This document shows positions 24,271 through 32,542 of a DNA stretch of 64,000 nucleotides, one piece after another. The position numbers and the translations under genes are program-made. Source of the stretch: Bacteroidales bacterium UBA2287 (GTDB lineage Bacteria; Bacteroidota; Bacteroidia; Bacteroidales; Tenuifilaceae); contig DDWL01000051.1 of assembly GCA_002345675.1 (NCBI GenBank), forward strand, positions 1 through 64,000, given 5' to 3'. Position 1 is the stretch's first letter. Each line of letters begins with the position of its first letter. The notes below the pieces were generated by a model. The model was not told the origin of the DNA. It did not search any database and was given only the letters and a program-made list of their open reading frames with translations.

Positions 24271-26193
24271 TTACTTGTAGCTGCGCTCTTGAAGTTTCAC
24301 AAACTCGTAGTTTAACTCCTCTTTATGCAACTCGTGCTGGGGGCCAGCACCTTTGTATTCCCAAGCAGCTACATAGGCAAAGTCGGCATCGTTACGTTTT
24401 GCTTCGCCCGTTTCGGTTTGGCTCTCTTCGCGGAAATGTGCACCGCAGCTTTCGCGACGATTTAGCGCATCGACACAAAGTAAATAGGCAAGTTCGAAGT
24501 AGTCGGCTACTCTTCCCGCTTTCTCAAGTTCCTGATTTAAATCGGTGCCAGTTCCTGAAACCTTAACGCTTGTCCAAAATTCGCTTTCAAGTTCCTTAAT
24601 AAGAACAAGCGCCTTTTTTAGGCCCTCCTCATTTCGAACCATTCCGCAGTAGTCCCACATAATTTTCCCTAGTCGTTTGTGGAACGAGGTAACCGTTTGG
24701 TTTCCATTTACGCTAAGTAGCTTATTAATTCTCTCCTTTGCCTCCTTTTCAACAGCGTCGAACTCAGGAGCGGTAGTTGCAATTCTGGGAGTTTTAATTT
24801 CGTCGGCTAAATAATCCGAAACGGTATAGGGAGCAATAAAATAGCCATCGCCAGCGCACTGCATAAGTGAACTTGCGCCAAGACGATTTGCTCCGTGGTC
24901 GGAGAAATTCGATTCGCCAAGGGCGAAAAGGCCCGGAATTGTGGTCATTAAATTATAGTCGACCCAAAGGCCACCCATTGTGTAGTGACCTGCAGGGTAA
25001 ATTCTCATTGGTGTTTTATATGGCGACTCGCCCGAAATTTTCTCGTACATTTCGAAAAGGTTGCCATACTTGCTTTCGATGGCTTTCTCTCCCTGTTTTT
25101 TTATGGCATCACGAAAATCGAGGTAAACCGACAGCCCCGAGTCGCCAACACCGTAGCCTGCATCGCAGCGCTCCTTTGCAGCTCGCGAGGCAACATCGCG
25201 GGGAACAAGGTTTCCGAAGGCAGGGTAACGCCTTTCGAGGTAGTAGTCGCGCTCCTCTTCGGGAATTTCGTTGGGATTTCGCTTATCGCCTTTTGCCTTT
25301 GGAACCCAAACTTTCCCATCGTTCCTGAGCGATTCGCTCATAAGCGTTAGCTTACACTGAAACTCGTTAAGAACAGGAATAGACGTAGGGTGAATTTGAA
25401 TAAAACTTGGATTGGCAAAAAATGCCCCGCGCTTGTGGGCTTTCCAAGCAGCCGAACCATTCGAGTTTACAGCTAACGTTGAAAGGTAGTATATGGTACC
25501 ATATCCTCCAGTTGCCAAAACTACTGCATGAGCCGAGTGGCGCTCAATTTCGCCAGTAATAAGGTTTCGGGTAATTATTCCACGTGCTTTTCCATCGATT
25601 ACCACAATGTCGAGCATTTCGCGGCGAGGATACATGGTAACCGAACCTGTTTGTACTTGTCGCATTAACGCGCTATATCCACCTAAAAGGCACTGCTGGC
25701 CGGTTTGCCCTTTGGCATAAAAAGTTCGACTTACCTGCACTCCACCAAACGAGCGGTTGTCGAGCATTCCACCGTACTCACGGGCAAAAGGAACACCCAA
25801 GGCAGTGTAATGGTCGATTACAGCGTTACTAACCTCGGCTGCTCGGTAAACATTGGCCTCCCGAGCACGATAATCGCCACCCTTGAGCATATCGTAAAAG
25901 AGACGATAAACGCTATCGCCATCGTTTTTATAGTTTTTAGCAGCGTTTATGCCGCCCTGAGCAGCCACCGAGTGGGCTCTTCGGGGAGTATCTTGGTAGC
26001 AAAACACCTTAACATTATAACCAAGTTCGCCAAGACTGGAAGCAGCCCCCGAGCCAGCCAAACCGGTTCCAACAACAATTATATCGAGTTTTTTCTTATT
26101 TGCAGGGTTAACTAATTTTAGGGAGTCTTTATGCTTAGTCCACTTTTCGGCTAAGGGCCCTGCTGGTATCTTTGCATTTAGTTTATTGCTCAT
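24271..26193 (-). CDS. sdhA: Succinate dehydrogenase/fumarate reductase flavoprotein subunit
   Basis: The 640-residue catalytic flavoprotein. FAD-binding GTGLAGSGAASSLGELGYNV is at about residues 42-61, and HSVAAQGGINAAKNYKND contains the His that would carry the covalent flavin (about residue 74). The active-site segments HPTSIP and RRYPAFGNLVPRDVASRA are present, as are ALGESNFSDHGANRLGASSL and a C-terminal domain with RRESCGAHFREES. It oxidises succinate to fumarate or the reverse. Length and order fit the B-type Bacteroidota enzyme with a single membrane anchor subunit. The protein lies between sdhC and sdhB, with 21- and 25-base gaps. Confidence 0.95.
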   Translation of the reverse strand: MSNKLNAKIPAGPLAEKWTKHKDSLKLVNPANKKKLDIIVVGTGLAGSGAASSLGELGYNVKVFCYQDTPRRAHSVAAQGGINAAKNYKNDGDSVYRLFYDMLKGGDYRAREANVYRAAEVSNAVIDHYTALGVPFAREYGGMLDNRSFGGVQVSRTFYAKGQTGQQCLLGGYSALMRQVQTGSVTMYPRREMLDIVVIDGKARGIITRNLITGEIERHSAHAVVLATGGYGTIYYLSTLAVNSNGSAAWKAHKRGAFFANPSFIQIHPTSIPVLNEFQCKLTLMSESLRNDGKVWVPKAKGDKRNPNEIPEEERDYYLERRYPAFGNLVPRDVASRAAKERCDAGYGVGDSGLSVYLDFRDAIKKQGEKAIESKYGNLFEMYEKISGESPYKTPMRIYPAGHYTMGGLWVDYNLMTTIPGLFALGESNFSDHGANRLGASSLMQCAGDGYFIAPYTVSDYLADEIKTPRIATTAPEFDAVEKEAKERINKLLSVNGNQTVTSFHKRLGKIMWDYCGMVRNEEGLKKALVLIKELESEFWTSVKVSGTGTDLNQELEKAGRVADYFELAYLLCVDALNRRESCGAHFREESQTETGEAKRNDADFAYVAAWEYKGAGPQHELHKEELNYEFVKLQERSYK

Positions 26194-26214
26194 ATTGTAA
26201 TAGTTATGGATTAT

Positions 26215-26892
26215 TTACTTAAAAATGAGGAAGTAAAGCGGAATAATGGTAAACCCCGAAGCAATTACAGCAGCAAAAATGTAGGCAATGGTGCTAAGTC
26301 GACTTATCCATTTCTGGTTATTCCATCCAAGTGTTTGAAATGCGCTCCAAAATCCATGGCTAAGATGAAGCCCTAAAAGTACAGCAGCAACAATGTAAAT
26401 GACATCGTACCACCAGTAATCAATAAAAAGACCCGACACCAAGGGGTAAGCATCTTGCATAACGGTAATTCCGTTATCGTACGAAATGGTGGGCACTTCG
26501 CCGAATCGCATTTTCCAAAAAAAGTTAGCAATATGAAGAATGAGAAATGCTAAAATGGTAGACCCCAATATAAGCATATTCTTCGATGTCCAGGTTGAAG
26601 TACCGTCGCTTGCCGACACAGCGTAGCCAATTGGTCGTGCTCGCAGGTTTCGAATGTACAGGTAACCCGAAAATAAAATATGGAAAATGAAGCCAAAGGC
26701 TAACAAAGGTTCCACAATTTTAATAACAGGATTGGTTGCCATAAAATGCGCTGCCTTGTTGAAGGTCTCACCATTATCGACCAGTAGCATAAGGTTCACC
26801 GTTAAGTGCACCAAAAGGAATGTTAACAGAAACAAACCCGAAATGCTCATTACCAATTTTTTACCAATTGATGTGCTAAAAATGCTACCCAT
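26215..26892 (-). CDS. sdhC: Succinate dehydrogenase/fumarate reductase cytochrome b subunit
   Basis: The 225-residue membrane anchor of the complex, with about five transmembrane helices. Histidines positioned in helices, including LVHLTVNLMLL, FHILFSGYLYI, LHIANFFW and LGLHLSHGFWSAFQTLGWNN, would coordinate the two b hemes, as in the B-type family. It transfers electrons to or from menaquinone in the inner membrane. It is the first gene of the operon, so the promoter should lie in the divergent region 26893-27105; no exact TAnnTTTG was found there on the minus strand. Confidence 0.93.
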   Translation of the reverse strand: MGSIFSTSIGKKLVMSISGLFLLTFLLVHLTVNLMLLVDNGETFNKAAHFMATNPVIKIVEPLLAFGFIFHILFSGYLYIRNLRARPIGYAVSASDGTSTWTSKNMLILGSTILAFLILHIANFFWKMRFGEVPTISYDNGITVMQDAYPLVSGLFIDYWWYDVIYIVAAVLLGLHLSHGFWSAFQTLGWNNQKWISRLSTIAYIFAAVIASGFTIIPLYFLIFK

Positions 26893-27105
26893 AGTGTTTG
26901 TGTTTTTGTTTTGCGATTCAATTTAGGGATTATTTAAAAACACGGCACCTAAAAGTGAACTTTAATTGATTTTAAACAAATGTTATATAGCATATACCTT
27001 TAGTAACGCCACATAAATGGGAACATTATTAAAATATCCATTTCATTTTTCGAACAATTAACGTGGTATAAAACTGCATTTGTTTAATTTTAACAAAAAA
27101 ACAGT

Positions 27106-27921
27106 ATGGTATTTACTGGGCGACTAAAAAAGATGGCGTTCGAAAATGTTGGCGACGAGTTTAGGATTAAGCCGAACTACAAAATAGAATTAGCCAATAG
27201 TTCAATAAATTTTAACGCGCTGCTTGGCCATAAAATTGAAATTAAATTCTTAGGCCGAATTACGTGTTCTGCTTGCGGAAAAACCACTCGAAAATCGTAC
27301 GGTCAAGGTTACTGCTACCCATGTTTTATTTCGGTTCCCGAAACCGAGGAGTGCGTTTTACGACCCGAACTTTGCAGAGCTCACGAAGGAATTGCTCGCG
27401 ACATTGAATACGCAAAAACTCATTGCTTAATAAACCATTACGTTTACCTTGCCCAGTCGGGAGGACTAAAGGTTGGGGTTACCCGTTACCACCAAATTCC
27501 AACCCGATGGGTTGACCAGGGTGCCAATAGAGCAATAATAGTTGCCGAAACGGCAAATCGGTTTACTGCGGGTCAACTTGAGGTTGCCTTAAAGGAATCG
27601 TTTGCCGACAAAACAAACTGGCGTAATATGCTTATGGGAATATCCGATAATGTGAATCTTATTGAAAAGAAGCAACTCGCACTCGAAATCGTCAACAATA
27701 AAGGGTATAACTTCACAGTGCCCACCAACAGCGAGTACTCCATAACCTATCCTGTTGAACTATACCCCAAAAAAGTTACCTCGATAAATCTCGATAAAAC
27801 GAATGAAATTGAAGGTGTACTAGCTGGCATTAAAGGCCAGTACCTACTTTTTAGCGATGGACGCGTGCTAAACATTCGCACACATACAGGCTACGAAGTA
27901 GCAATAAAATCAACCATTTAA
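27106..27921 (+). CDS. DUF2797-family protein with a Cys-rich motif
   Basis: A 271-residue cytoplasmic protein of unknown function. The hallmark is a putative zinc-binding cluster, CSACGKTTRKSYGQGYC with a further C three residues on (about residues 59-78), then CVLRPELCRAHEGIARDIEY. The middle YVYLAQSGGLKVGVTR and IPTRWVDQGANRAIIVAETA resembles the central block of DUF2797 proteins, in which GIY-YIG-like nuclease similarity has been suggested. The gene is divergent from sdhC. Confidence 0.82.
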   Translation: MVFTGRLKKMAFENVGDEFRIKPNYKIELANSSINFNALLGHKIEIKFLGRITCSACGKTTRKSYGQGYCYPCFISVPETEECVLRPELCRAHEGIARDIEYAKTHCLINHYVYLAQSGGLKVGVTRYHQIPTRWVDQGANRAIIVAETANRFTAGQLEVALKESFADKTNWRNMLMGISDNVNLIEKKQLALEIVNNKGYNFTVPTNSEYSITYPVELYPKKVTSINLDKTNEIEGVLAGIKGQYLLFSDGRVLNIRTHTGYEVAIKSTI

Positions 27922-27930
27922 CCAATTTTA

Positions 27931-28064
27931 CACTGAGCGAAGCGCCGCACTGAGTTTGTCGAAGGGTCGAAGTGCAATCAACCAATCAACTAATCAACCA
28001 ATCAACTAATCAACTAATTAACTAATTAACTAATCAACTAATTAACTAATTAACTTAATCAACT
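27931..28064. repeat. REP-like sequence and 8-bp tandem repeat array
   Basis: Bases 27931-27966 hold the CACTGAGCGAAGCGCCGCAC...TTTGTCGAAGGG interspersed sequence typical of Bacteroidota intergenic regions. Bases 27976-28055 are ten consecutive copies of AATYAACY (AATCAACC, AATCAACT or AATTAACT), followed by a partial unit to 28064. The array ends 19 bases before the AEC transporter ATG. Confidence 0.92.
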
Positions 28065-28083
28065 CAATAACTTCCCTCCCCCA

Positions 28084-29040
28084 ATGGCTATCGAAATAAT
28101 TCTCCGACAGTTACTTATATTCGCCATTCTTATTGCAATAGGCGCAATTGCATTTCACGCCAAGGTAATTAGCTCCGAAATTCGAAATAACCTTTCGCGC
28201 ATTGTAATCGACTTAACGCTACCCTTTTTAATATTCACCACTTTTTCGGGAATGGAGGCCCAGACAGGCTTGCTAAAAAGCGGGTTGTTGGTTTTCGTGC
28301 TGGCCTTTGCAAACCTATTCTTTCTTCACTTTATAGGCCTTTTTTCGTCGAAAATATTGGGGCTAACCGATGCAAGCAAAACCGTTCACACACTTCATAC
28401 AATGTTTGGTAATATTGTATTTCTTGCCTTTCCCCTACTCGACGCCCTTTTCCCAAATGGGGTTGGCGTGTTTTACGGCGCAGTTTACCAACTTGCTTCA
28501 AATTCGGTAACATTTACCTATGGGGTTTACAAGCTAAGCAACGGAACCCAAAAAAGTGGATGGCGAAGCTTAATTAATTTCAACACAATGGCTTTGGGGT
28601 TGGGGGCGGTATTTCTGGTTACAGGGCTCTCACTGCCTTCGCCAGTTAAGGTTGCCTTCGAAGGGTTAGGAAAATGTACCAGTCCACTTTCGATGGTATA
28701 CATTGGAGCCCTTTTAGGGGGAATGAATATTTTAAAGGCAATTAAGCAGAAGAGCGTTTACCTACTCAGCTTTAACAAACTGCTATTAGCCCCAATTCTA
28801 TTTGCCTTTGCATATTTTTACGGATTAAATTTTATTGGCGTTGAAATGGACCGTACAGCATTCTTCGTGCTAATTCTTCAAGCAGCAATGCCTTGCCAAA
28901 CTATAATCGTAGTACTTTCGCAAAGGTTTAACTCGAACCACGAACTTGCAGCTTCGAATCTTTTTGTAACTACAATTTTAAGCGTATTTACGCTTCCAAT
29001 AATCTATGTTTTTTTAGAGTGGCTAATTAAACTTCAATAG
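28084..29040 (+). CDS. AEC-family auxin efflux carrier-like transporter
   Basis: A 318-residue integral membrane protein with ten predicted helices arranged as two five-helix halves, from IILRQLLIFAILIAIGAIAF to the C-terminal LSVFTLPIIYVFLEWLIKL. The second-half segment ILQAAMPCQTIIVVLSQRF is characteristic of AEC (MTR/AEC, BASS-fold) carriers. Substrates of bacterial members range from malate and other dicarboxylates to unknown compounds. The 8-bp tandem repeat just upstream could alter promoter spacing or leader length. Confidence 0.85.
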   Translation: MAIEIILRQLLIFAILIAIGAIAFHAKVISSEIRNNLSRIVIDLTLPFLIFTTFSGMEAQTGLLKSGLLVFVLAFANLFFLHFIGLFSSKILGLTDASKTVHTLHTMFGNIVFLAFPLLDALFPNGVGVFYGAVYQLASNSVTFTYGVYKLSNGTQKSGWRSLINFNTMALGLGAVFLVTGLSLPSPVKVAFEGLGKCTSPLSMVYIGALLGGMNILKAIKQKSVYLLSFNKLLLAPILFAFAYFYGLNFIGVEMDRTAFFVLILQAAMPCQTIIVVLSQRFNSNHELAASNLFVTTILSVFTLPIIYVFLEWLIKLQ

Positions 29041-29089
29041 CACAAATGGAACTTCGCTGGCTATTCAATTTCTAATCGAAGGTATTTTA

Positions 29090-29097
29090 TATCTTTG
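29090..29097 (+). promoter_or_regulatory. -7 promoter box for the YfaP-like gene
   Basis: TATCTTTG matches TAnnTTTG, 51 bases before the ATG at 29149. It supports starting the gene at 29149 and not at the upstream codon at 29095 inside the box. Confidence 0.5.
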
Positions 29098-29148
29098 GTA
29101 AGATATTTGATTAGCCCTATTCGTCGAACCAACTTTTACTTTAACCGT

Positions 29149-29916
29149 ATGAAAAAAGCAACTAAACTATCGCTAATCCTTGTGTTATCAATACTTACAC
29201 TAGGGATTACAAATGCAACTGCTCAGCATAAAAAAATGGACGAGATAATGGAAGACGTTTTCACCGAACGTGATAAAAACCTCTTCACCATTCGTTTTTT
29301 CGATGCACTTACTGGCAATCCAGTTGAAAAGGCGCAAATTCTAATTGAGAGCATTGGCGTATTCGAAACCGATTCGGCTGGGCGCGTTCAATTCCCAAAG
29401 CAACCCGACGGGCTTCTGCGCACCCTATTTAAAAAGGAAGGGTATATTGCGGCCGTTTTTATGGTTGATGTAGCAGCCGAAACAATTTTAAGGAACCGTT
29501 TCATTGTTTCTCCTGTTCTGGATATTAACCAATTTAGGGTAGTTCTCGATTGGGGCGAAAAGCCAAAAGACTTAGATGCGCATTTTGTTAAAGCAAATAG
29601 TTACCATATTAGCTTCCAAAACACGCGTGTTTTGAGCGATGGAACAGGACGACTCGACCGCGACGACATGGATGGCTATGGCCCAGAAACCATTACCATT
29701 GAGCGTATCGACGCCAATGCTGAGTACTCCTTTTTTGTTCACAATTTTTCGGCCGAAAGGAATTCCTCTGCAGGCCCTCTATCGGCATCGAATGCTACCG
29801 TTAGAGTTTATGCCGACAACAGATTGCTAAAAACTTTCCAAATTCCAACTTTTTTAAATGGAAAAATTTGGAACGTTTTTAAAGTAGTAAATGGACAGGT
29901 AGTCGATTGGCAGTAA
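29149..29916 (+). CDS. Secreted YfaP-like (DUF2135-type) protein
   Basis: A 255-residue secreted protein with a signal peptide (residues 1-25, ending NATAQ). An Ig-like or carboxypeptidase-regulatory-type beta segment (FFDALTGNPVEKAQILIESI, about residues 49-68) is followed by a C-terminal domain with VVLDWGEKPKDLDAHFV, DDMDGYGPETITIERI and YSFFVHNFSAE. These match the YfaP/DUF2135 pattern, often found in surface proteins with calcium-like Asp clusters. Molecular function is unknown. It has its own promoter and a terminator. Confidence 0.72.
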   Translation: MKKATKLSLILVLSILTLGITNATAQHKKMDEIMEDVFTERDKNLFTIRFFDALTGNPVEKAQILIESIGVFETDSAGRVQFPKQPDGLLRTLFKKEGYIAAVFMVDVAAETILRNRFIVSPVLDINQFRVVLDWGEKPKDLDAHFVKANSYHISFQNTRVLSDGTGRLDRDDMDGYGPETITIERIDANAEYSFFVHNFSAERNSSAGPLSASNATVRVYADNRLLKTFQIPTFLNGKIWNVFKVVNGQVVDWQ

Positions 29917-29936
29917 GAACATTCTTCTAAAAAAGA

Positions 29937-29973
29937 AACCCACTCTTCTAAAATTGGAAGGGCGGGTTTTGTA
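29937..29973 (+). terminator. Probable terminator after the YfaP-like gene
   Basis: AAACCCACTCTTC (29937-29949) pairs with GAAGGGCGGGTTT with one mismatch and one G-U, then TTGTATTT. The T-tract is short, so efficiency is uncertain. Confidence 0.6.
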
Positions 29974-30348
29974 TTTATCGTGAGTTCGACTTAATTTTAA
30001 CACAGAGGTTTTGTTTTGCATTTTACAAAATGATTGTTTTAATACGATTTGAATTCACCATGATGATGTTAATTGTTATTGAGAGGATCACAGAGGTCAC
30101 AGAGGTTTAATGATTTTGCAATAATGCAAAATCATTAAAAATGAAATGAATTTCATTCTCACTTTTGAAGATTGCATCTTAGATAATACTGACGTTAAAT
30201 AAGGTTTTCAATCAATTTAAAACCTTATTCTTTTTCAAAAAACCTTAGTAAAATTTTGTTTCCGAACGTTTTTTTACCTTATTCCCTTATTGATGAGCCT
30301 AATGCTCCAATGAATTATATCGAAGTCAAATATTTATATTCAAAGGAA
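29974..30348. repeat. Intergenic region with hairpins and CACAGAGG repeats
   Basis: No gene is supported. GAGGATCACAGAGGTCACAGAGG (30083-30105, also AACACAGAGG near 30000) recalls the interspersed CAAAGGTCAC element. A perfect 13-bp hairpin follows: TAATGATTTTGCA (30108-30120), loop ATAA, TGCAAAATCATTA (30125-30137). ATGAAATGAATTTCAT next to it is a short second palindrome. Confidence 0.6.
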
Positions 30349-30981
30349 CTACAAATTGACTAGTTTGAAATGCTCTCCCTCATCCGATGAAACGAGTTTA
30401 ACAATTCCTAAGACCGCAAAGTTAACGAGGGTTTCTTCAGCTTCGCGATGGGATATAAAGGCTATGCGACAAAATTGGTCGACCGTAATTTGTCCTTTCT
30501 CCTTTAGTTGATTTCTTAAAACTTTATCGTGCTTTGAGAGCTTTAGCCTTAGCGGTTTTCGGTAACGAATGGCATTCCAAACCTTTACTTGAAGTGGCGA
30601 TGCCACTAAATTTTCATCGTTCGACCGAAAGAAAACTTTCCACTCGCCATTCTTATCGGGAGCCTTATAAAGTACTTTGGGGTTTTCCTTAACAATAATT
30701 TCGAGAACAACTTTTCCGTTAACCTCCCAGCGGGCAACTTCAAACTTTATTTCGGGTTTACAGTGAAGGTGTGCAGCCGTTTCGACCATATAGTACTCCT
30801 CGTCGGAGTTAATACCAGCCACATTCCCATTATCCTTAACACCAATAAGTAGGGTACCCCCACTGGTATTGGCAAATGCAACTAGCGACCTCGCAATTTT
30901 TTTCGAGTCGCTAATTGAGTGCTTAAAATCGAGCCGCTGATGCTCCCCCTGGCGGATAAGCTCAGCAATATGCTTGCTCAC
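30349..30981 (-). CDS. AlbA_2/Schlafen-type ATP-binding regulator
   Basis: A 210-residue protein. The N-terminal 125 residues are an AlbA_2 (Schlafen-like) domain: EHQRLDFKHSISDSKKIARS, FANTSGGTLLIGVKDNG (about residues 37-53) and VFFRSNDENLVA. The C-terminal part (VLRNQLKEKGQITVDQFCRI, then HREAEETLVNFAVLGIV) reads as a winged helix-turn-helix. Proteins of this build are often annotated as transcriptional regulators with an ATPase-like domain; the target is unknown. It follows the serpin gene by 15 bases and is probably cotranscribed with it. Confidence 0.82.
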   Translation of the reverse strand: MSKHIAELIRQGEHQRLDFKHSISDSKKIARSLVAFANTSGGTLLIGVKDNGNVAGINSDEEYYMVETAAHLHCKPEIKFEVARWEVNGKVVLEIIVKENPKVLYKAPDKNGEWKVFFRSNDENLVASPLQVKVWNAIRYRKPLRLKLSKHDKVLRNQLKEKGQITVDQFCRIAFISHREAEETLVNFAVLGIVKLVSSDEGEHFKLVNL

Positions 30982-30995
30982 GACAATGGTGAAAT

Positions 30996-32183
30996 TTAGA
31001 ATGTTGGCTTGGTAACTCGACCCATAAATAGTATAATTCCAGAACTATTATGGCGAATAAGAAAAAGGAATGGGCGATTCACGTTGAATTCGAAGTAAGC
31101 AGGCATCGACTTGCGAACTATAACCACTGCTGTTGCAGCTGCAGCTTCGGTTCCCTCTTCCGAAACCTCAACAAAAGCCTTATGGTACACTTCGTCAATT
31201 TTAAGGTCGGGCTTCGACGACATGCGAGTAAAATCGGCCAAATTGCTAAATGCCAAAGGCATTCCCATTGCAGTAAAAGTTGGCTTTAACTCGAATTGAG
31301 TTTCGAACTTAAACCGAGGAAGCGAAAGATTCACTTCAACTTCTTCATAATGGGTTGACAAGGACGCTATTTTTTCGACAGAAAGAGAATTTTCAAATTT
31401 CTGAATTGCACTATCCTCGTCGGGCAAAATAACCAACATCGAAAAATCCTTCCCAGCGTATGGAATTTCGATCATGCTAAACCCTTCGCCCTTGGCAAGG
31501 TTATATTTCCCCCTGCGGTTCATCATGCTACACTCCATTTTTTCCTTTTTCGAAGGGAAAAATGTAGCTGTATTTGTATTTTCAGTTAAAAACTTCTCGT
31601 CCCATTGGCCTTTAAAGTAAATGGCATTGGTAAGCACCATCGCAGTAAGGTCGGTAATTGAGCCACCAGGCAAAAGGTTTTTAATTCTACTTTGGGTTTG
31701 CTTTTCAACCCAGTTATTAATTGCAAGTCTTTGCTCTTCGGGCTTTTCTCTAAAATCGAGGAGCTTAACTGGTGCTCCATACGCTTTTTTTACACCTCTT
31801 AGGTACTTGCAGCTAAACTTGTACTTTTTATCGGCCCAAAGCTGATTGGCAATGCTAATTTGAACACCTTTCGACCCAGAAAAAAGAATCGATTTTTGAG
31901 AATCACCTAGCTGTTTATGAAGGTTCGAATCGTCAATTGGAAAGTGTAATACTGTTGCCATTTCTTGCTTTGTGGCATTATTAGCTCCAGCATAGGTCAT
32001 TCCCATTGCCATGGTAATGCTATAGGGCGAAAAGAAAATGTTTTCATTTTCGCCTTTTTCAACTGCCATTTGCTGAAATATACTGTAAGCAAAACTACTC
32101 GACTCTTTTGCTACGCTGTAATTATCCTGTGCGCTTGCACTTATATATGCCAGACTAATCATTACCAAAGCTATTCGTTTCAT
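30996..32183 (-). CDS. Secreted serpin (serine protease inhibitor family)
   Basis: A 395-residue serpin with an N-terminal signal peptide (residues 1-18, ending SASAQ). Family landmarks: FFSPYSITMAMGMTYAGANN (about residues 49-68), TNAIYFKGQWDEKF, EIPYAGKDFSMLVILP, and the C-terminal NRPFLFLIRHNSSGIILFMG. The reactive-centre loop has an inhibitory-type hinge, SEEGTEAAAATAVVIVRKS, rich in small residues. Counting from the hinge, the scissile bond would be around K358-S359 (or R357-K358), so a trypsin-like target is predicted. The start at 32183 gives the signal peptide. Confidence 0.93.
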   Translation of the reverse strand: MKRIALVMISLAYISASAQDNYSVAKESSSFAYSIFQQMAVEKGENENIFFSPYSITMAMGMTYAGANNATKQEMATVLHFPIDDSNLHKQLGDSQKSILFSGSKGVQISIANQLWADKKYKFSCKYLRGVKKAYGAPVKLLDFREKPEEQRLAINNWVEKQTQSRIKNLLPGGSITDLTAMVLTNAIYFKGQWDEKFLTENTNTATFFPSKKEKMECSMMNRRGKYNLAKGEGFSMIEIPYAGKDFSMLVILPDEDSAIQKFENSLSVEKIASLSTHYEEVEVNLSLPRFKFETQFELKPTFTAMGMPLAFSNLADFTRMSSKPDLKIDEVYHKAFVEVSEEGTEAAAATAVVIVRKSMPAYFEFNVNRPFLFLIRHNSSGIILFMGRVTKPTF

Positions 32184-32542
32184 ATGGGTTTTCTTTAAAT
32201 TAAACATCAATAATATTAACGTCAGTAAAGATAGTGCAAAAACAAGAACTTGTTTATACTAAGTTGAGCAATTCAAAATACATGCCTAAAGCAAGTAAGG
32301 GGAATATGCAGAAATTGATCAGTTGCAATACCCGAGGCTGCAAGATTGAAACGTCGTTCGGCGGCGTCCCGATGGCTATCGGGAGATACCGTCGTCGAAC
32401 TATTTTAGCAGGCTGTGCCTGCGATATGCAGAAATAAAGGAAACTTGATGCTAACTGTAACTTTGGCAATTGCAGGCACAACCTACTAGGATAGTAACGA
32501 CTTAGGCTGGAGCCTAAGCCGAACCGCTAAACCGTCGGTTAA
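32184..32542. repeat. Intergenic region with palindromic repeats
   Basis: No gene is supported between the serpin and CapA genes. The region holds CCCGATGGCTATCGGG (32368-32383), one of the dispersed palindromes, inside a GC-rich GTCGTTCGGCGGCG/CGTCGTCGAAC context, two ATATGCAGAAAT direct repeats (32306 and 32423), and TTAGGCTGGAGCCTAA (32502-32517), a 7-bp stem hairpin. The serpin promoter should be in the right part; on the minus strand TATCTTTA (32226-32233) matches seven of eight -7 positions. Confidence 0.55.

Noticed and set aside
24867..25328. 153-residue antisense frame within sdhA
   Set aside because: It is a mirror of a conserved coding gene and has no recognisable protein features.
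27976..28064. CRISPR-like array
   Set aside because: The units are 8 bp, contiguous and without spacers, so this is a simple tandem repeat.
32234..32437. Small open frames in the gap between the serpin and CapA genes
   Set aside because: They are made from palindromic repeat sequence and lack any start context or protein pattern.
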